64,000 nucleotides of DNA, taken from positions 69,432,609-69,496,608 of the forward strand of contig OX381709.1 in the NCBI GenBank assembly GCA_947462335.1. Direction: 5' to 3'. The DNA comes from Harmothoe impar (taxonomy: Eukaryota; Annelida; Polychaeta; Phyllodocida; Polynoidae). Numbering within the stretch: position 1 is the first letter of the stretch; each line of letters begins with the position of its first letter. The notes below the pieces were generated by a model. That model saw only the letters and a program-made list of their open reading frames with translations, had not been told where the DNA came from and searched no databases. Positions 59,515 to 64,000 of this stretch are shown piece by piece. The position numbers and the translations under genes are program-made.

Positions 59515-59700
59515 TTAAGGCCAGCATAGGGTTTTAATGTAATATGACTTTTTGTTGGAATAGAAATCCATGCAGCTCTGGTGACTAACTCACCACTACA
59601 CGCATAATGTTGACCCTAGATGATTGATACCCTATGGCAAGTACCTCTCCAGTGCTGCATTGCCGCATCATGATTATAACTGCGGCATCATGGCATCCTT
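59515..59700. repeat. palindromic hairpin family, diverged copy
   Basis: CATGCAGCTCTGGTGACTAAC, CTCTCCAGTGCTGCATTGC and CGCATCATGATTATAACTGC follow the family order. A short inner palindrome, GCCGCATCATGATTATAACTG then CGGCATCATGGC, is also seen. Confidence 0.45.
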
Positions 59701-59954
59701 TATACCCCATTTCCTCACCTTACTTTGTGAGGGCGGGGCAGGTAGGTGGGCCTCCATCCTCCAGATTTCTCCTGGATCCGCCGCACCATATGCCCCTACC
59801 TCTGCACTCTACATGCAGAACTGACACACACCTATGTTTTCCAAAAAAGGCCACTTCACGACTTTCTCTTTTTTAAATATAATTAGTCTACCCCTTTTCA
59901 TCTCTCTCTTTCTCCTCAAGTTTTAAAAGTAGAAAACACCCCTTTTCCCCGGAT

Positions 59955-60767
59955 TCATGGGAAACGTGAGAAAGGACCATATCGGTACGTCAGTGTTTTT
60001 GGTGAACGCAGGTGTAAATATGTATCATGGTCCATGCTGAGTGCAGGGGTTGGGCATTTACCCCAGGCCAAATTGTATAAAACTGTGGTTTCCAGTAACA
60101 TGACCCAAAAGCTAGTATTGCATATCCCTTTTAAAATCGTGTTTTTTTTCACCAGTGTGTGGGAAATTTGTCTGTACTTAATTTGTAGGACAAATATACT
60201 TTTTGAATGACTAAAACAAATAGGGTTTATTTTGCTAGGGTCGATCAAGTAATTGGAAACTTTTTTTCTTTTTTTTCGGGCCAAGACCAAGTACCAAGAC
60301 TCAGCATCTCTTCCCCCCCGCACTGATCCCACTTGCCGCCTCCACCCCGTGCTGCAGCTGCCGTCATAAGTCACTTTTCCTGGCCGCCTCCCCACACCAA
60401 CAACCGGCAGGGTTTTTTTTGTCTGAGGAAAAATGAGATAATATCTTTTTAGCTGCATGCCCGGCATGGAGGGTAGGGGTAGGGTAGGGTAGGGTAGGGT
60501 AGGTCCCGGGGATCTGGGCTGCTGTAGGAGGTATGGGAAGTCTGAGTGGGGGCGTGCATGCTGCTCGATGTAGGCTACATACAAATAGGCTCGGGGAAGT
60601 CCGTGGATGATATTTGTTAAGAAGTATGCGAGTTTTATCATTTTCATGTATATAAAGAGAAAGGATGGAAGGAATGATATAATGTCTAAAACTTTACATT
60701 CTATAGCATACTGCTTACTACTGTAACACAAAATGGTCTGCCAGAAACCGTAAAAAATGAAAAACAT
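59955..60767 (-). CDS. long open frame, probably not a gene
   Basis: A 270-residue frame is the longest one without an assignment. It contains low-complexity prolines from the TAGGG run, long hydrophobic and lysine-rich stretches from AT-rich DNA, and no recognisable domain. No splice partners or promoter are evident. I list it only because of its length; it is most likely a chance frame across repeats. Confidence 0.1.
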   Translation of the reverse strand: MFFIFYGFWQTILCYSSKQYAIECKVLDIISFLPSFLFIYMKMIKLAYFLTNIIHGLPRAYLYVAYIEQHARPHSDFPYLLQQPRSPGPTLPYPTLPLPSMPGMQLKRYYLIFPQTKKTLPVVGVGRRPGKVTYDGSCSTGWRRQVGSVRGGRDAESWYLVLARKKRKKVSNYLIDPSKINPICFSHSKSIFVLQIKYRQISHTLVKKNTILKGICNTSFWVMLLETTVLYNLAWGKCPTPALSMDHDTYLHLRSPKTLTYRYGPFSRFP

Positions 60768-60989
60768 GCCATAGTTATGAGGAAATCCAAGAACTTATTT
60801 ACAATATCCAAGAGATTATTTTAATATTTCATCACTGAGGGGAATCACCACAGAGAAGAAACGTAGCATTCCCCTATATAATATATTTTGTGTAGATAAA
60901 GTTGATGTATGTCATTAATATGTCAGTTGTATACACGTACTGGTATATCATTGTTAATTCCTACAAAACCTGACACTATATGGTACTGT

Positions 60990-61250
60990 AATGCATCATG
61001 CTGACAAATAAACATGAAACATCACGGCAGCAAGCAGTTATCAAAGGGTTAGATAGTGTAGTGACTACACTACTAGTAGTAGTACTCGTCAACATCATCC
61101 AAAGTAACTGTCCATCAGCCTCATATGATCGACATGATGCATGTATACAGCGAAAGCCAATTACTCACTGGTGCTGCATACATGTATTCATGCATCACGA
61201 CAACACATCTTATAGTGTATTTAAGCACTATGCTGTACTTAAGGGTTAAA
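60990..61250. repeat. palindromic hairpin family, diverged copy
   Basis: CGACATGATGCATGTATACAG, CCAATTACTCACTGGTGCTGC, ATTCATGCATCACGACAACA and AAGCACTATGCTGTACTTAAG reproduce the family order with the outer right arm intact. Confidence 0.55.
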
Positions 61251-64000
61251 TCCACCCTAAGTGAGAGTCAGTGCCCCCTAGGCCGCGGCCAGACACTGCG
61301 GGTGGAGGCTGAGGCTGGAGGTTGTATTGTTGGCAGAGGTCCACAGCAGTGTTGTGTGCCAGCCCCAAACTGCCGCCTCCAACACCTCGACACCACCCCC
61401 CCCCCCCCTGCCCCAGCCCCAGCCCCCCCCCCCCAGCCCAGGCCCCTGCCCCAACCGTATACAACCCAGGTCCCTGGTCGTACACACCCTGACAGCAAGC
61501 CCTATTCTAGATAACCCATGTCCCATCCCTCAGTAGCCTTTGGGTCTCAGTCAAAGGAAATGATTTCCCCCCTACTATAAACTATTGGCAAATACAAGCA
61601 TAACCACAACTTTTTTTTCACATGCTTGCTGGTTGATTCTCACCTGTTGGGCCAACATTAGGATAGCAGATAGCTTGTAAGAGGAGTGACATTGCCAGTG
61701 AATGACTGGTACACATGTACATCAGTATGTATAGTTACATACATGTATGCATGGTTCACATAGGGATGTTGTTTATTACATGTTGATATTATTATATCTA
61801 TGTTAAAGTATACATGTAATAAAAAGTGTGTACGCCCCTCGTGGAGTATGGTGTGGTCATACTCCACGGCCTATGGCATCCCTCATGTGACATAGAAAAC
61901 AAGCTTGTTTAATCTTAAATATATGCCAGTAATAAATAAAAAATCCCACTCATGTATATTTGCGTCATTCCTCACTCGTTTGTAATGGCTGTACACCTTG
62001 TGTAATACACCCCAGCTCCAAAGCATGAAGAACGAGGCGACTGCTGCGGGCCGTTGTCTATATATCAGGTGGGTGTTTACCAGTTACTAAGTATCCTAGA
62101 TCTAAGACTGTCGTGGGTCCCAGGTGAAGGTTAAGGTGAAGGACAGATAAGAACAGACCCGGGTCCTAGACCTGAAAACACCATGACACCTATACACTGT
62201 GTGAAACAAACAATATAATTATTTTCAATGTAATCATATAAAACAGTAGCTGCTGTTATTTTTTTATTTTCATTGATTGACTAAAAAAAAACCAATATAA
62301 ATAGGCATCGGATAGACTTGCACCAGGCCACATGGTCTGGGACTGGACTATATAGCTACATCAGTAACTTAACCCATATTTTGGGGCGACATTTTTGTCA
62401 ATTAATTCTTTTCTGATTTTGGCCAATCCATTGAGACAACAGATAGCAGATTAACTTGGCAACCATGGCACATAGGAATTCATAAGGTTCTCTCATTTAA
62501 ACGATCTACGGTAATATTATCCAGTCCTGCCCAAATCACAGTTAGCCTCTCCAAATCAACCTAAGTAACCTCTATCTGCATATATCATTCCTCTGAAAGA
62601 AAACTCCATTAGGAGGATCCCCTGATTGAGTATGTCATCTTCTGAAATCTGAAATTAACAATACAAATTTCTGCTGAGTAAGATGACTGGCCGCTGAGTA
62701 TAGCCATTAGGATATATCTATACATAGGGATCATATATATATCTTGATAGAACTATGCAGGTGACCTTCTGGGCACTGCAGAAGTGTGGGATATACCTTG
62801 TGTTTCTCAATGCTATACACCGCATACATGCATGTAATTACCAACCCAACATGTCCAAAGATGTCTGAGTCCCTGTGTTGGTACATACCTCAAGATGTGT
62901 CATACACAATGAGAACACATATGAACTGGCCTCCTGACCACGTTATACAAACACCCACAGCATGAAGCCAACATTAATGCATGCTTTAGGCTACCTGATT
63001 GGGCCCATTGACCCTCCCTTCAACCTAGATCTTCCAAATGTGTCTGGAATAATGCAAGAATTATTTGGTCCATTTAAATAATGATCCGATTTTAGGGTCA
63101 TTTCTAGTTAGCTACATGTATCTGGGTTCACATGGTACTGGATATTAAAAAGGCACTGGATATTAAAAAGGCACAACGCCTGCATGAGAGAAACCAGTTG
63201 CAACATTTATAAGGAATCTCACAAACGGTACTAATGTATTGGTGTTCCAGACTGACCCTTGCCCATAACGCAGCTTTCTAAAAAAAACTAAAAAAAACAC
63301 CAGAATATGGAGGTCAAAATAGTTCCCCCAAAACGGTGTTTGTCTACTCTGTTCTCTTATTCATAAGTAAATCTGTCACATATATACATGCACTATCATT
63401 TGAAATGTTAGCAAAACTGTCTGTATTATGCTCCCTATGATATTCTGTGTAAACAGCCTAGATTCTATCCTGGGCTTGCCACTTGGGCCTGAGAACAAGG
63501 GTGAGATCTAGAATAGTGGGTAGCAGAAGAAGAAGCATGTACAGACATATTCATACATAGTATGGGTGAGATTCCTCCATGGTCACTAAGGTTAGATGAC
63601 CGCAGGAGGTACACACATACATATGTATACGTATACACACAGCGCATACCTACCGCCAGGGGGTCACGTGCCTCATATTAATGGACGCAGGGTGAACGCC
63701 CAAAGTCTAACTCACACAGCGGCCACTAGCAGGCGCTGCTGGCACCTCCCGGGGTCACGTGACAAGACGACAAGAGGCAGGGATCATCATCTAGAAGCTG
63801 GAATGTTGAGGGCAAAACAAAAACAATGTGTTTCCATAAGTACTGTAAGAAATATATACAGAATAGATATTTTAAATGTACCACATTAAGAAAGAAAACA
63901 CGACGTGCAATAAAGATATCATATAAACTCAATAACGTTATTTTTTGGCAAAGTTATTTTGCTTCATTTGTGGGTGGTAATGCAGATAAATATTCCGGAA

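Larger units (their letters stand above)
54071..64000. other. right part of window, no gene recognised
   Basis: No exon chain or protein family is visible. Repeats are listed separately. Low-complexity tracts are a C-rich block at 61,396-61,450, a TAGGG pentamer run at 60,475-60,505 and poly-C at 54,150-54,158. Frames in the C-rich block (proline- or glycine-rich) are not credible genes. Confidence 0.5.

Noticed and set aside
60475..60505. TAGGG repeats resembling telomere sequence
   Set aside because: The unit is a pentamer of only a few copies, not TTAGGG, and lies in ordinary DNA.
61246..61536. Several overlapping frames rich in proline or glycine
   Set aside because: They come from a C-rich low-complexity tract, read on both strands and in all frames.

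Overview
The window looks like a piece of an invertebrate deuterostome nuclear genome, most likely a lancelet (Branchiostoma). The evidence is short exons with GT-AG introns, dense short inverted-repeat elements, a tyrosine-recombinase retroelement, and intronless AID/APOBEC-like deaminases, a family already known from lancelets and sea urchins. The species call is inference; no database search was possible.

Four host genes can be supported. (1) The 3' part of a KSR-type (kinase suppressor of Ras) pseudokinase lies at 844-4217 on the plus strand: seven exons and 341 residues, with the start of the gene off the left edge. (2) A complete 13-exon DEG/ENaC (ASIC-like) sodium channel lies at 26,975-43,648 on the plus strand. 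Its spliced frame is continuous for 550 codons and runs from the first membrane segment to the GxS selectivity filter. (3) and (4) Two single-exon AID/APOBEC-like cytidine deaminases lie in tandem on the minus strand at 47,475-48,554 and 50,975-52,072. Both keep HAE and PCxxC. They differ in their acidic tails and in their start regions.

The rest is mostly mobile DNA. A decayed DIRS/Ngaro-type retroelement occupies about 12.55-18.82 kb (gag, reverse transcriptase, RNase H, tyrosine recombinase). Other elements are a 1.3 kb foldback with tRNA-like segments (19.1-20.5 kb), two piggyBac-like TTAA elements in opposite orientation inside the channel gene, two solo LTRs with 4-bp target duplications, and a pair of TIR repeats (23.3 and 28.4 kb). 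At least six further short inverted-repeat families are present, including a palindromic hairpin family scattered through the window.

By region: 0-4.5 kb, KSR; 4.5-12.5 kb, intergenic with small MITEs; 12.5-18.9 kb, retroelement; 19-27 kb, repeats with no recognised gene; 27-44 kb, channel gene with repeat-filled introns; 44-47 kb, LTR and MITEs; 47-52.2 kb, deaminase pair; 52-64 kb, no recognised gene, several palindromes and low-complexity tracts. I see no functional link between the three kinds of gene. The deaminase pair is the item most worth following up.
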